From the NCBI RefSeq assembly GCF_000403845.2, contig NZ_KE159567.1, positions 1,868,911 to 1,932,910 of the forward strand: 64,000 bases of DNA, read 5' to 3'. A program made the translations under genes and the position numbers. The notes beneath the pieces were generated by a model. The model was not told the origin of the DNA and did no database searches. It saw nothing but the letters and a program-made list of their open reading frames with translations. Shown here one piece after another: positions 33,215 through 42,830 of this stretch (positions are counted from its first letter, which is position 1; every line of letters starts with the position of its first letter). Source of the stretch: Eubacterium sp. 14-2. Lineage in GTDB: Bacteria; Bacillota; Clostridia; Lachnospirales; Lachnospiraceae.

Positions 33215-33691
33215 TCAGCTATATTTTGCATAAATTCTGTCTATAAGCTGCTCCGGTACAAAATGAGAAATATCTCCCCCGTAAGAAGCAACTTCCTTCA
33301 CGATGGTAGAGCTCAGATAGGCATATTCCAGACTGGTAGTTAAAAATACCGTGTCAATCCGGGAATTTACAATACGGTTGGTCTGGGCAATCTGAAGTTC
33401 ATATTCAAAATCAGTGACAGCCCTGAGACCTCGGACAATAATGGAAGCATCTGCTTCCCTGGCGTAATCAATCAGAAGACCGTTAAAGGATGTAATTCTG
33501 ATATTTGGAATATGGCCTGTAATCTCTTCTAACATACTAACACGTTCCTGTACAGAAAACAATGGATTTTTTGCACTATTGATTAAAACTGCCACCACCA
33601 GCTCATCCACAATCTGCGCAGAACGTTCTATCATATCAATGTGTCCAAAGGTTGCCGGGTCAAAACTGCCCGGATAAATTGCTCTTTTCAT
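33215..33691 (-). CDS. coaD: Pantetheine-phosphate adenylyltransferase
   Basis: 158-aa penultimate enzyme of CoA synthesis. Nucleotidyltransferase motif [16 protein letters not shown] at the N-terminus and the signature [16 protein letters not shown] at the C-terminus. It lies 19 bp after rsmD, the conserved rsmD-coaD pair. Confidence 0.97.
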   Translation of the reverse strand: MKRAIYPGSFDPATFGHIDMIERSAQIVDELVVAVLINSAKNPLFSVQERVSMLEEITGHIPNIRITSFNGLLIDYAREADASIIVRGLRAVTDFEYELQIAQTNRIVNSRIDTVFLTTSLEYAYLSSTIVKEVASYGGDISHFVPEQLIDRIYAKYS

Positions 33692-33710
33692 CTGTTTCCC
33701 CCGTAGCTTC

Positions 33711-34262
33711 TTACATCAACCGCAGAAATACATGTTTGTTGGTTTTGTAAGTTTTTTCCTTTGTAATGGTATAGCCCATGGATTCTGCCCAGGAAAAGTC
33801 CGTATCCAGAGCTGCTTCCACTACAATCAGTGATGACTCAGTAATCAGCGATGATTCTCCCAGAGCCTGCAAAACGTCTTTTTCCAGATGTTTTCTGTAT
33901 GGCGGGTCCAGGAATACAAGGTCAAAATGTTCTCTGCCCTCCAGCCATCGGATTGCTGAAATGACATCCTTTACCAACAGCGTGCACTGGTCTGTAAATC
34001 TGGTAAACCGTATATTTTCCTCAATACAGGAGGCTGCCTTTTTATTGTTTTCCACGAAAACCGCCGCCTGAGCTCCCCGGCTGACGGCTTCCAGGCCCAT
34101 CTGTCCGCTTCCGGCAAACAGATCCAGAAACCTGCTGCCCGGAAGTTCCGGGTTCAGCATATTAAATAAGGTTTCCTTGATTCGGTCTGATGTGGGCCTT
34201 GTCTCCATGCCGGAAAGGGTTTTCAGGGGAAGGCTCCGGGCGCTTCCTGCTATGATTCTCAT
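33711..34262 (-). CDS. rsmD: 16S rRNA (guanine(966)-N2)-methyltransferase RsmD
   Basis: 183-aa SAM-dependent methyltransferase. Motifs: [12 protein letters not shown] at the N-terminus, [18 protein letters not shown] loop [14 protein letters not shown] and catalytic DPPY in [13 protein letters not shown] overlaps the cinA stop by 4 bp. Confidence 0.96.
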   Translation of the reverse strand: MRIIAGSARSLPLKTLSGMETRPTSDRIKETLFNMLNPELPGSRFLDLFAGSGQMGLEAVSRGAQAAVFVENNKKAASCIEENIRFTRFTDQCTLLVKDVISAIRWLEGREHFDLVFLDPPYRKHLEKDVLQALGESSLITESSLIVVEAALDTDFSWAESMGYTITKEKTYKTNKHVFLRLM

Positions 34263-35506
34263 TTTTTCACCTCGTTTAAAATTGCTTTTCGAAGAAGGGT
34301 CAGTGCGCTTGCCACAGAATATTCCCTGATTTTGCTGCGGCTTCCGCTGAACAGATTTTTTTCGGTATAAACTGTTCCCTTACAGCAGCAGCTGATATAG
34401 ACCAGTCCTGCCGGTTTTTCAGCAGTACCGCCTTCCGGTCCTGCAATACCGGTTACGGCCACGCAGATATCTGCCCCTGCCGCTTTCCGTCCGCCTCTGG
34501 CCATTTCCTCTGCAGTTTCAGGGCTGACAGCCCCGTGGTTCTTTAACGTATTATGGGAAACACCCAGCAGTTTTTCCTTGGCCTCATTGGAATAGGTAAT
34601 ATAGCCTTCTTTGAAGTTTTCCGAGATGCCGGAAACATTCACCAGCCTTCCTGCCAGCAGTCCCCCGGTACAGGATTCTGCTGTGGTAATGGTGAGGTGG
34701 TGTTCCTTCAGCAGTTCTGCTATGGCCTGTTCCAGGGTTACCTGGGGATCGTCTGTGTAAATCAGATCTCCGAACCGCTGTTTCAGGGCGTCTTCCACCG
34801 GCGCAATCAGGTCAAAGGCCGCTTCTTCTGTCACTGCTTTTGCAGTAATACGCAGATGTACTTCTCCCGTTTTGGCGTAAGGTGCCACTGTGGGATTTTT
34901 CTGTGCGTCAATTAAATCCAGTATCTTTGTCTCTGCCGCGCTTTCTCCTATGCCGCAGAACTTGACCATTCTGGAGCAGATCACTTCCGGCTGCAGGCTG
35001 CGCAGCCAGGGATATACCTGTTCTTCAAACATGGGGATCAGCTCGTTTGGCGGTCCCGGAAGAAGAATCATGCAGGTATTTTCATCTTCCATAATGATGC
35101 CGGGGGCGGTACCGTTGCTGTTATACAGCACCTTGCAGCCTTCCGGTACCAATGCCTGTTTCCAGTTGTTTTCCGTAATTTCATGTCCTCTTTTTTCCAG
35201 AAATTCCCGGATTTCCTGTCTGGCTCTTGCATCCTCCACCAGTTTTTTGCCCATAACTTCTGCAGCGGTCTCTTTGGTCAGGTCATCTCTGGTAGGGCCG
35301 AGCCCTCCGCACAGGATAATCACATCGGAACGTTCTTTTGCTGTGTGAAGCAGCTGTTCCAGACGTCCGGCATTATCGCCCACCACGCTCTGATAATACA
35401 TGGAAAGCCCCAGCATGGCGCACTGTTCCGAAAGGAAAGCGCCGTTGGTATTTACGATATTTCCCAGAAGTAATTCTGTTCCCACGCATATTAATTCTAC
35501 TGTCAT
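34259..35506 (-). CDS. cinA: CinA, competence/damage-inducible protein (NMN deamidase domain)
   Basis: 415-aa two-domain protein. N-terminal molybdopterin-binding-like domain (GTELLLGNIVNTNG, LCGGLGPTRDDLTKE) and C-terminal PncC-type nicotinamide-nucleotide amidohydrolase domain (TTAESCTGGLLAGRL; ICVAVTGIAGPEGGT). The C-domain likely recycles NMN; the full-length form occurs with competence or repair genes in Firmicutes, but no recA follows it here. Confidence 0.95.
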   Translation of the reverse strand: MTVELICVGTELLLGNIVNTNGAFLSEQCAMLGLSMYYQSVVGDNAGRLEQLLHTAKERSDVIILCGGLGPTRDDLTKETAAEVMGKKLVEDARARQEIREFLEKRGHEITENNWKQALVPEGCKVLYNSNGTAPGIIMEDENTCMILLPGPPNELIPMFEEQVYPWLRSLQPEVICSRMVKFCGIGESAAETKILDLIDAQKNPTVAPYAKTGEVHLRITAKAVTEEAAFDLIAPVEDALKQRFGDLIYTDDPQVTLEQAIAELLKEHHLTITTAESCTGGLLAGRLVNVSGISENFKEGYITYSNEAKEKLLGVSHNTLKNHGAVSPETAEEMARGGRKAAGADICVAVTGIAGPEGGTAEKPAGLVYISCCCKGTVYTEKNLFSGSRSKIREYSVASALTLLRKAILNEVKK

Positions 35507-35606
35507 TGTCCTTCATCCTTTTCTCTGAAAATCACAGCAAATAAAAATCATTGGCTGTAAACAGTTATTGTTTTGTTACGATACATACGTTTCGTAAACA
35601 GTAACA

Positions 35607-36149
35607 TTATTTTTGCTCTTTCAGAACGTCTTTATTCTTGACAATATAATCAATTAAGGACACAAGGGTCAGAATCAGCGCAATATAAGTGATGATGGCT
35701 GCGCAAATCCGGTAAATATCATTGTCATAATTTAAAATCAGCATTACGATCATAATCATCTGAAAGGTGGTTTTGAATTTTCCCCAGTAACTTGCCGCAA
35801 TTACGATTCCGTTGTCGGAGGCTACCAGACGGAATCCGCTGATGATAAATTCCCGGCTGATAATGATAATGGAAATCCAGGCTGCAAGGCTTCCGTTTGC
35901 AGTCAGGCAGATCAATGCAGACGCTACCAGAAGTTTATCAGCCAGAGGGTCCATAAATTTCCCGAAATTTGTCACCAAATCATATTTTCTTGCAATTTTT
36001 CCATCCATCAGGTCTGTCAGACTGGCAATGATAAACAGTACAACGGATGCATACATGCCTGCCTCGCCCAGACCGGGAACCAGCATGCAGATTACAAAAG
36101 GCACAATCAGAATCATTCGTAAAATCGTTAATTTGTTTGGTAAGTTCAT
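35607..36149 (-). CDS. pgsA: CDP-diacylglycerol-glycerol-3-phosphate 3-phosphatidyltransferase
   Basis: 180-aa integral membrane enzyme making phosphatidylglycerolphosphate. The CDP-alcohol phosphotransferase motif is present in two parts, SLTDLMDGKIARK and FGKFMDPLADK. Four to five hydrophobic segments. ATG overlaps the rimO stop by 4 bp, and the 100-bp gap to cinA holds a small dyad (TTACGA ... TCGTAA, about 35575-35597). Confidence 0.95.
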   Translation of the reverse strand: MNLPNKLTILRMILIVPFVICMLVPGLGEAGMYASVVLFIIASLTDLMDGKIARKYDLVTNFGKFMDPLADKLLVASALICLTANGSLAAWISIIIISREFIISGFRLVASDNGIVIAASYWGKFKTTFQMIMIVMLILNYDNDIYRICAAIITYIALILTLVSLIDYIVKNKDVLKEQK

Positions 36150-37471
36150 ACAATCACCTCTCCTGTTAAATCATATTCATGTGCTCCGGTCACCTTTACT
36201 TTCACAAAGTCTCCGGTCATCAGTGTTTCCTCCGTATTGATAAAGATGTAGCCGTCAATCTCCGGTGCGTCCCGGTAAGTCCTGCCGATGCAGACGTTTT
36301 CTCCCTCCACTTTTCCCTCGATCATGACCCACAGTTCCTGCCCTTTCATTTCTTCATTTTTGTCAAAAATGATTTCTTCCTGCAGTTCCATAATATCTTC
36401 TTTCCAGATGGATTTCTGATATTCTTCTACCTGATCCGGAAATTCTGCCGCTGGTGTATTCTCTTCCTGGGAATAGGAAAATGCACCCAGCCGGTCAAAT
36501 TCCATTTCATTGAGAAAATACATGAGTTCTTCGTGCATTTCCTGGGTTTCACCCGGAAATCCGGCAATCAGGGTAGTGCGGAGTGTAATGTCAGGAATTT
36601 CCGCTCTCAGATGTGCCAGTTTTTCCGTAAGTTCTTCTCTGGTGGTTTTCCGACCCATTCGTTTCAGGACTGCATTGCTGATATGCTGGATGGGCATATC
36701 CAGATAATGGCAGACCTTTTTATTTCTCTTTATGGACTGAATCAGTTCTTCGTAAATTTCTTCCGGATAACAGTACATAATACGAATCCACTGGATACCT
36801 GAAATCCTGTTCAGTTCATCCAGAAGGATGTGCAATGATTTTTTTCCATATAAATCCAGGCCGTATAAAGTGGTTTCCTGGGCCACCAGAATCAGTTCCT
36901 TTACTCCCTGAGCGGCAAGTTCCCTGGCCTGGGTCAGCAGTTCTTCCATGGGTACGCTGCGATAGCGGCCCCGGATCTTTGGAATAATACAGTAAGTGCA
37001 GTTTTTATTGCAGCCTTCTGCGATTTTCAGATGGGCATAATGCCCGCCGGTGGTCAGAAAACGTTTTCCGGAAGAGAAAGGGGGATTTTCCAGAGGCTGG
37101 TAAGACTCGTATTTTTTCCCTTTCAGCACCTCTTCCACAGCCGCTGCAATTTTTTCGCCGGAACCGGTGCCCAGCACTGCGTCCACCTGGGGAATTTCGT
37201 GCATAATTTCCTTCCGGTACCGTTCTGCCAGGCAGCCTGTTACCAGCAGGGCCTGACAGGTTCCCGCGTCTTTATATTCCGCCAGTTCCAGAATGGTATT
37301 GATACTTTCTTCTTTTGCGTCATTGATAAAGCAGCAGCTGTTAATGATAATCACTTCTGCCTGTTCTTCCTCATCAGTAAAAGTATGGCCGGCTTCTCTC
37401 AGCGTTCCTATCATATACTCTGTATCTACCAGGTTTTTATCACATCCCAGAGAAACAAATAAAATTCTCAT
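36146..37471 (-). CDS. rimO: Ribosomal protein S12 methylthiotransferase RimO
   Basis: 441-aa radical SAM methylthiotransferase modifying an Asp of S12. N-terminal cluster domain (VSLGCDKNLVDTEYM, NSCCFINDAKEES), radical SAM cluster GCNKNCTYCIIPKIRG, and a C-terminal TRAM domain. RimO rather than MiaB is supported by LGCDKNLVD and ASC-like spacing. ATG at 37471 follows GGAG by 6 nt; the frame extends 40 codons further without similarity. Confidence 0.96.
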   Translation of the reverse strand: MRILFVSLGCDKNLVDTEYMIGTLREAGHTFTDEEEQAEVIIINSCCFINDAKEESINTILELAEYKDAGTCQALLVTGCLAERYRKEIMHEIPQVDAVLGTGSGEKIAAAVEEVLKGKKYESYQPLENPPFSSGKRFLTTGGHYAHLKIAEGCNKNCTYCIIPKIRGRYRSVPMEELLTQARELAAQGVKELILVAQETTLYGLDLYGKKSLHILLDELNRISGIQWIRIMYCYPEEIYEELIQSIKRNKKVCHYLDMPIQHISNAVLKRMGRKTTREELTEKLAHLRAEIPDITLRTTLIAGFPGETQEMHEELMYFLNEMEFDRLGAFSYSQEENTPAAEFPDQVEEYQKSIWKEDIMELQEEIIFDKNEEMKGQELWVMIEGKVEGENVCIGRTYRDAPEIDGYIFINTEETLMTGDFVKVKVTGAHEYDLTGEVIV

Positions 37472-37497
37472 GTTCTTCTCCATTTCCTTTATAAAGA

Positions 37498-37537
37498 TTA
37501 CCACACCATTCTGTCGTCTGACAGAACAATGTGGTAA
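37498..37537 (-). terminator. Hairpin between rpoZ and rimO
   Basis: TTACCACA (37498-37505) pairs with TGTGGTAA (37530-37537), with an inner TCTGTC/GACAGA stem. On the minus strand it is followed by TCTTTATAA, a weak T-tract. It may partly terminate gmk-rpoZ transcripts before rimO. Confidence 0.5.
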
Positions 37538-37553
37538 CTTTGCCGGAGCGTAT

Positions 37554-37811
37554 TCAGACTTCTGAATCCTCACTGTCTTCTTCGCCCACAATTTTCACCT
37601 TACTGCTGTATAATTCCTCCACCGCAATGGAAAAAGGTTTTTTATTGGAAGGGTTGTCAATCAGCGGGTCTTCCCCTCCGATAATCTGCCTTGCTCTTTT
37701 TGCGGTTGCAAGTACAATGGAGTAACGACTGTTTACTACCGGTTCCTCTCCAATCTCAACGTTGCTGTTTACCACTTTCATTAAGTCTGTGTAAGACGGA
37801 TGCAGCATCAT
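37554..37811 (-). CDS. rpoZ: RNA polymerase subunit omega
   Basis: 85-aa omega subunit: MLHPSYTDLMKVV, the RNA-polymerase contact NSRYSIVLATAKRARQI and the C-terminal PFSIAVEELYSSKVKI. ATG at 37811 follows AAAGGAG by 9 nt. It begins just past the gmk stop (4-bp gap), the usual gmk-rpoZ pair. Confidence 0.95.
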   Translation of the reverse strand: MMLHPSYTDLMKVVNSNVEIGEEPVVNSRYSIVLATAKRARQIIGGEDPLIDNPSNKKPFSIAVEELYSSKVKIVGEEDSEDSEV

Positions 37812-37815
37812 AATA

Positions 37816-38460
37816 TCATTCTCCTTTCGCAAAGCCTTTTAACTCAGCCCTGATTTTTTCAATCAATTCATGGTTTCCGGCCACACGGGCATGTTCGTTC
37901 TGTATGATGGTGTGTACCTGTTCCACACATTCATCCAGATTATCGTTGATTACCAGGTAGTCGTATGCTTCCACTCCCTGGGCTTCCTGCCAGGCACGGC
38001 TTAAACGGGAACGGATTACTTCTTCTGTCTCCGTTCCTCTTTCTGTCAGCCTGTTCTTCAGTTCTTCCCCGTTTGGAGGCGTTACAAACAGCAGTAACGT
38101 GTCGGGATGGGCTTCTCTGACTTTCAGGGCGCCCTGAATCTCGATTTCGAGAATGACGTCTTTCCCCTGGTCAAGCTGCTGCCTCACATATGCTTCAGGT
38201 GTTCCGTAATAATGGTTTACATACTGTGCGTATTCTAACAGTGCGTGATTTTCTATCATGGCCAGAAATTCTTCTTCTGACACGAAGAAATACTCTTTTC
38301 CATGGCTTTCTCCCGGTCTGGGAGTCCTGGTAGTGGCTGAAATACTCAGTGCGTAGGTATCCGGATACTTTTCCAGAAGCTGCTTCATAATAGTTCCTTT
38401 TCCGGAGCCGGAGAATCCGGATACCACAGTCAAAATGCCTGTTTTCCTGCTTCTTTTCAT
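37816..38460 (-). CDS. gmk: Guanylate kinase
   Basis: 214-aa GMP kinase: P-loop VSGFSGSGKGT, the GMP-binding TTRTPRPGESHGKEYFFVS and LEIEIQGA. ATG at 38460 is used (AAAGGA 10 nt upstream); the frame also contains a TTG at 38469, too near the SD. It is 15 bp downstream of yicC, with no remA between them, unlike many Clostridia. Confidence 0.97.
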   Translation of the reverse strand: MKRSRKTGILTVVSGFSGSGKGTIMKQLLEKYPDTYALSISATTRTPRPGESHGKEYFFVSEEEFLAMIENHALLEYAQYVNHYYGTPEAYVRQQLDQGKDVILEIEIQGALKVREAHPDTLLLFVTPPNGEELKNRLTERGTETEEVIRSRLSRAWQEAQGVEAYDYLVINDNLDECVEQVHTIIQNEHARVAGNHELIEKIRAELKGFAKGE

Positions 38461-38475
38461 TACATGCAATTCCTT

Positions 38476-39354
38476 TTATTCTATGTTCTGAATCTGCTCC
38501 CGTACTTTTTCAATATCTGTTTTCAGATTGATGGCGATGTCGGAAACAGTCAGGTCGTTGGCTTTGGAAAGAATGGTATTCGCTTCCCGGTTCATTTCCT
38601 GGGCAATAAAATCCAGTTTTCTTCCCACGCTTCCGCCTTCTGTCAGTGTATCTCTGGTGCTGCTGATATGGCTTTTCAGACGAACTGTTTCTTCATCCGT
38701 ACAGATTCGGTCTGCAAAAATGGTGACTTCCGTAAGAATTCTGTTTTCGTCTATCTGAGCATCAGACATCAGCTCTCGGATTTTATCCGTCAGTTTCTGC
38801 CGGTGTTCGGTGAGAATTTCCGGGGAACGCTGTTCAATCTGTTCCACATATTCAGACATCAGTTCCAGCTTCCTGAGTAAATCTTCTTTTAACAGTTCTC
38901 CCTCCCGAACGCGGGCTGCCACAAACTGCCGGGCAGCTTCTGTGACGGCCTGTTCCAGCAGTTTCCACAGTTCTTCTTCATCCATTGCCTGAGCTTCCAT
39001 GGTGAGGACTTCCGGGTATCGGGAAAGTTCTCCGGCACTCAGATCACAGGGCAGAGAGAAAGCATCTCCCATCTGCCGGATGTATTCCACGTACTTTTCT
39101 GCCAGCTCCTGGTTATATTTTAGAGAAATCTGGTTTTCCGTGCAGTCTTCACAGGTAACATAAACATCCACTTTTCCCCGCTGGATATGTTTTTTCAGGA
39201 GATTGCGGATATTATTTTCAAAAAAATTCATTTTCCGCGGCATCTTGACAGTAAGATCCAGATACCGGTGATTTACCGACTTTATCTCTACCGTAACCCT
39301 GTGGGCCTCGTCTGCAAGCTCGCAGCGTCCAAAGCCGGTCATGCTTTTTATCAT
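38476..39354 (-). CDS. yicC: YicC family endoribonuclease-like protein
   Basis: 292-aa YicC protein beginning MIKSMTGFGRCE with conserved KSVNHRYLDLTVKMP and the C-terminal GRKLDFIAQEMNREANTI. YicC proteins have been linked to RNA degradation and stationary phase. AGGAGG precedes the ATG. First gene of the yicC-gmk-rpoZ unit. Confidence 0.95.
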   Translation of the reverse strand: MIKSMTGFGRCELADEAHRVTVEIKSVNHRYLDLTVKMPRKMNFFENNIRNLLKKHIQRGKVDVYVTCEDCTENQISLKYNQELAEKYVEYIRQMGDAFSLPCDLSAGELSRYPEVLTMEAQAMDEEELWKLLEQAVTEAARQFVAARVREGELLKEDLLRKLELMSEYVEQIEQRSPEILTEHRQKLTDKIRELMSDAQIDENRILTEVTIFADRICTDEETVRLKSHISSTRDTLTEGGSVGRKLDFIAQEMNREANTILSKANDLTVSDIAINLKTDIEKVREQIQNIE

Positions 39355-39424
39355 AAGAGCCTCCTGTATGCATAGATGAATGTATTATAAAACAATTCCC
39401 ATAATTAGTCAATCAGGATTCTTT

Positions 39425-42400
39425 TTATTTCATATTTCCATGGAGCTGCTGCAGGGACCGTACCTCACTGCTGCCATGTTTTTTCAGAGAAAGAATTCCG
39501 CTGACGGTGGCTTTTGCTGCTGCCATGGTAGTCATGTAGGGAATTTTTTTCTTAATGGCGGCTTTTCTCAGGTAACTGTCATCCGTTTTCCGCTCCTGGC
39601 CAATGGGCGTGTTGATAATTAAATCAATTTTGCCGTTGGTAATCAGATCCAGCATATTTGGTCTGCCCTCCTGAAGTTTATGAACCATATCTGCTTCAAT
39701 GCCTGCTTCCCGAATGAGCCTGCAGGTATTTTTGGAGGCGATAATATGAAATCCTGCTTCTGCAAATTTTCCTGCGATGTCCACTACCTCCGGCTTATCC
39801 CGGTCACTGACGGAAATCAGCACGGTTCCTTCCAGGGGGAGTTTCATCTGAGCAGCTTCCTGAGCTTTGAAAAATGCTTCTCCGTAGGATTCGGAAAGCC
39901 CCAGGACTTCTCCTGTAGAACGCATTTCCGGTCCTAATACCGGGTCCACTTCCTGGAACATGTTAAAGGGGAAAACCGATTCCTTTACACCGTAATAGCC
40001 GGTTTTTGTTTCTTTCAGTTCCGGTACCGGAGAGGAATTTCCGGTCAGTTCTGCAGTTACTATGTCGATGGCCAGGGGTACCATGCGGATATTGCATACC
40101 TTGGACACCAGAGGTACGGTTCGGGATGCTCTTGGGTTGGCCTCCAGTACGAACACTTTTCCGTTTTCAATGGCGTACTGCATGTTCATCAGTCCCTGTA
40201 CATGCATTTCTTCTGCGATTTTCCGTGTATATTCCTTAATGGTTGCCACATTTTCTTCTGAAATATGTCTGGATGGAATAATGCAGGCGGAGTCACCGGA
40301 ATGTACCCCGGCCAGCTCGATATGTTCCATTACTGCCGGTACAAAGGCGTGTGTTCCGTCACTGATGGCGTCTGCTTCGCATTCCGTTGCATGTCCCAGA
40401 AAACGGTCAATCAGAATGGGCCTGTCGGGAGTTACGCCCACAGCGGCGTTCATATAGCCTTCCATGCTGTCGGCATCGTATACCACTTCCATACCGCGTC
40501 CGCCCAGCACATAAGAAGGACGCACCATAACAGGATAACCGATTTTTTCTGCAATGTGCAGCGCTTCCTCCACATTGACTGCCATTCCGGATTCCGGCAT
40601 GGGAATTTCCAGTTTATCCATCATGGCCCGGAACAGATCCCGGTCTTCTGCCAGATCTATCACAGAGGGGGCGGTGCCCAGAATCTTCACACCGTTTTTC
40701 TCCAGATCTGCCGCCAGGTTCAGAGGAGTCTGGCCGCCAAACTGGGCAATTACGCCTGCCGGTTTTTCTTTTTTGTAGATACTCAGCACATCCTCCAGAG
40801 TCAGCGGTTCAAAATAGAGTTTGTCGGAGGTGTCGTAATCGGTAGAAACAGTTTCCGGGTTACAGTTTACAATAATGGTTTCAAATCCCAGTTTTTTCAA
40901 TGCCAGAGAGGCATGGACACAACAGTAATCAAATTCGATCCCCTGTCCAATCCGGTTGGGGCCGCCGCCCAGTATCATGATTTTGGGTTTCCCTTCTGAA
41001 ACGGGGTTTTTATCTTCTGCGTTGTAGGTGGAGTAATAGTAGGCGTTGTCTTTGGTTCCGCTGACATGTACGCCTTCCCATGCTTCTTCCACACCCAGGG
41101 AAATTCGTTTTTCCCGGATGTCCGCCTCCGGTATTTCTAAAATCTGGCTTAAATATTTATCTGAAAATCCATGTTTTTTGGCATTAATCAAAGCGTGGTC
41201 AGAAGGAAGACAGCCTTTTTCTGCTGCCAGGGCTTCTTCTTCCTCTGCCAGTTCTTTCATCTGCTCCAGAAAATAATGTTTTACTTTGGTGATTTCGTGA
41301 ATTTCCTCGGGTGTGGCTCCTTTCCGCAATGCTTCATAAATAATGAAATACCGCTCGCTGGAGGGAGTAATCAGGAGTTTTAATAAATCTTCTTTTGATT
41401 TTTTGTCAAAGTCTCTGGCGTGTCCCAGGCCGTAGCGGCCGGTTTCCAGACTGCGGATGGCTTTCTGGAAGGCTTCTTTAAAAGTCTTTCCAATGCTCAT
41501 GACTTCTCCCACTGCACGCATCTGGGTGCCCAGCTTATCTTCCACGCCCTTGAATTTTTCAAAAGCCCAGCGGGCAAATTTGATTACCACATAATCTCCG
41601 TCCGGCACGTATTTATCCAGTGTGCCGTATTTTCCGCAGGGAATATCCGAAAGGGTCAGCCCCGTGGCCAGCATGGCAGATACCAGTGCGATGGGGAATC
41701 CGGTGGCTTTGGAGGCCAGTGCGGAGGACCGGGAGGTTCTGGGATTGATTTCAATTACAATATCCCGGTCTGTTTTGGGATCATGGGCCCATTGTACATT
41801 GGTGCCGCCGATAACCTGAATGGATTCCACAATTTTATAGGATTTTTCCTGCAGCCGTTTCTGTACTTCTTCGGATATGGTGAGCATGGGGGCGGAACAG
41901 AAAGAATCTCCCGTATGCACGCCAAGGGGGTCAATATTTTCAATAAAGCATACGGTAATCATGTTGTTGTCCGCATCCCGGACTACTTCCAGTTCCAGTT
42001 CTTCCCAGCCCAGAATGGATTCTTCCACCAGTACCTGTCCAACAAGACTGGCCTGAAGTCCTCTTGCACAGACGGTTTTCAGTTCTTCCACATTGTATAC
42101 AAGACCGCCTCCTGCGCCGCCCATGGTATAGGCCGGACGCAGGACCACCGGATATCCCAGTTTGTCTGCAATTTCCATGGCTTCTTCCACAGAGTAGGCT
42201 ACTTCGCTTCTTGCCATCTCAATGCCAAGGCTGTCCATGGTTTTTTTAAATTCTATCCGGTCTTCGCCTCGTTCAATGGCATCCACCTGTACGCCGATCA
42301 CCTGCACATTGTATTTGTCCAGAACTCCTGTTTTGGCAAGTTCTGAACATAAATTAAGACCCGACTGCCCGCCAAGGTTTGGCAGCAATGCATCCGGTCT

Positions 42401-42643
42401 CTCTTTTGCAATAATCTGTTCCATTCGTTCTGCATTCAAAGGTTCAATATAAGTAACATCGGCAGTTTCCGGGTCTGTCATAATGGTGGCAGGATTGGAA
42501 TTTACCAATACGATTTCATAACCCAAACTTCTCAGTGCCTTACACGCCTGTGTACCGGAATAGTCAAATTCACATGCCTGTCCAATGACAATGGGACCGG
42601 AACCGATAATCAGCACTTTGTGGATATCTTTTCTCTGAGACAT
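39425..42643 (-). CDS. carB: Carbamoyl-phosphate synthase large subunit
   Basis: 1072-aa ATP-dependent enzyme making carbamoyl phosphate for pyrimidines and arginine. Two ATP-grasp halves are seen: residues 1-401 (IGSGPIVIGQACEFDYSG, RPAYTMGGAGGG) and about 555-930 (ILGGGPNRIGQGIEFDYCC, RPSYVLGGRGM), with an oligomerisation linker and an MGS-like allosteric domain at the C-terminus. carA, its glutaminase partner, is not adjacent. It is transcribed alone from its own promoter. Confidence 0.98.
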   Translation of the reverse strand: MSQRKDIHKVLIIGSGPIVIGQACEFDYSGTQACKALRSLGYEIVLVNSNPATIMTDPETADVTYIEPLNAERMEQIIAKERPDALLPNLGGQSGLNLCSELAKTGVLDKYNVQVIGVQVDAIERGEDRIEFKKTMDSLGIEMARSEVAYSVEEAMEIADKLGYPVVLRPAYTMGGAGGGLVYNVEELKTVCARGLQASLVGQVLVEESILGWEELELEVVRDADNNMITVCFIENIDPLGVHTGDSFCSAPMLTISEEVQKRLQEKSYKIVESIQVIGGTNVQWAHDPKTDRDIVIEINPRTSRSSALASKATGFPIALVSAMLATGLTLSDIPCGKYGTLDKYVPDGDYVVIKFARWAFEKFKGVEDKLGTQMRAVGEVMSIGKTFKEAFQKAIRSLETGRYGLGHARDFDKKSKEDLLKLLITPSSERYFIIYEALRKGATPEEIHEITKVKHYFLEQMKELAEEEEALAAEKGCLPSDHALINAKKHGFSDKYLSQILEIPEADIREKRISLGVEEAWEGVHVSGTKDNAYYYSTYNAEDKNPVSEGKPKIMILGGGPNRIGQGIEFDYCCVHASLALKKLGFETIIVNCNPETVSTDYDTSDKLYFEPLTLEDVLSIYKKEKPAGVIAQFGGQTPLNLAADLEKNGVKILGTAPSVIDLAEDRDLFRAMMDKLEIPMPESGMAVNVEEALHIAEKIGYPVMVRPSYVLGGRGMEVVYDADSMEGYMNAAVGVTPDRPILIDRFLGHATECEADAISDGTHAFVPAVMEHIELAGVHSGDSACIIPSRHISEENVATIKEYTRKIAEEMHVQGLMNMQYAIENGKVFVLEANPRASRTVPLVSKVCNIRMVPLAIDIVTAELTGNSSPVPELKETKTGYYGVKESVFPFNMFQEVDPVLGPEMRSTGEVLGLSESYGEAFFKAQEAAQMKLPLEGTVLISVSDRDKPEVVDIAGKFAEAGFHIIASKNTCRLIREAGIEADMVHKLQEGRPNMLDLITNGKIDLIINTPIGQERKTDDSYLRKAAIKKKIPYMTTMAAAKATVSGILSLKKHGSSEVRSLQQLHGNMK

Positions 42644-42699
42644 TCTTGTTCCTCCTGTCTGTAACGACTACTTTTGTTGACGATATTTCTCAGTAAACT

Positions 42700-42728
42700 A
42701 TTATACAGGAAAATCTTTCAGGTAGCAA
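42700..42728 (-). promoter_or_regulatory. Candidate carB promoter
   Basis: Minus-strand TTGCTA (42723-42728), 17-bp spacer, TATAAT (42700-42705). About 60 bp upstream of the ATG; AGGAGG precedes the start. Confidence 0.6.
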
Positions 42729-42764
42729 CGGGAAAGTTTATTTCCGTTTAAAATGCAGGCCTGA

Positions 42765-42801
42765 TTCATACAGACAATGATGGCCCCATTGTCTGTATGA
42801 A
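42765..42801. terminator. 15-bp perfect hairpin downstream of the chemotaxis receptor gene
   Basis: TTCATACAGACAATG (42765-42779) pairs perfectly with CATTGTCTGTATGAA (42787-42801), loop ATGGCCC. There is no clear T-tract on either strand. Placed 30 bp beyond the receptor stop, it may stop or protect that transcript. Confidence 0.5.
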
Positions 42802-42830
42802 CGAAAAATATGGTATTGCAAAGATTTCTT

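Noticed and set aside
41420-42346. 308-codon plus-strand open frame inside carB
   Set aside because: Antisense shadow of a long conserved gene, His/Phe/Cys-rich composition typical of reverse frames.
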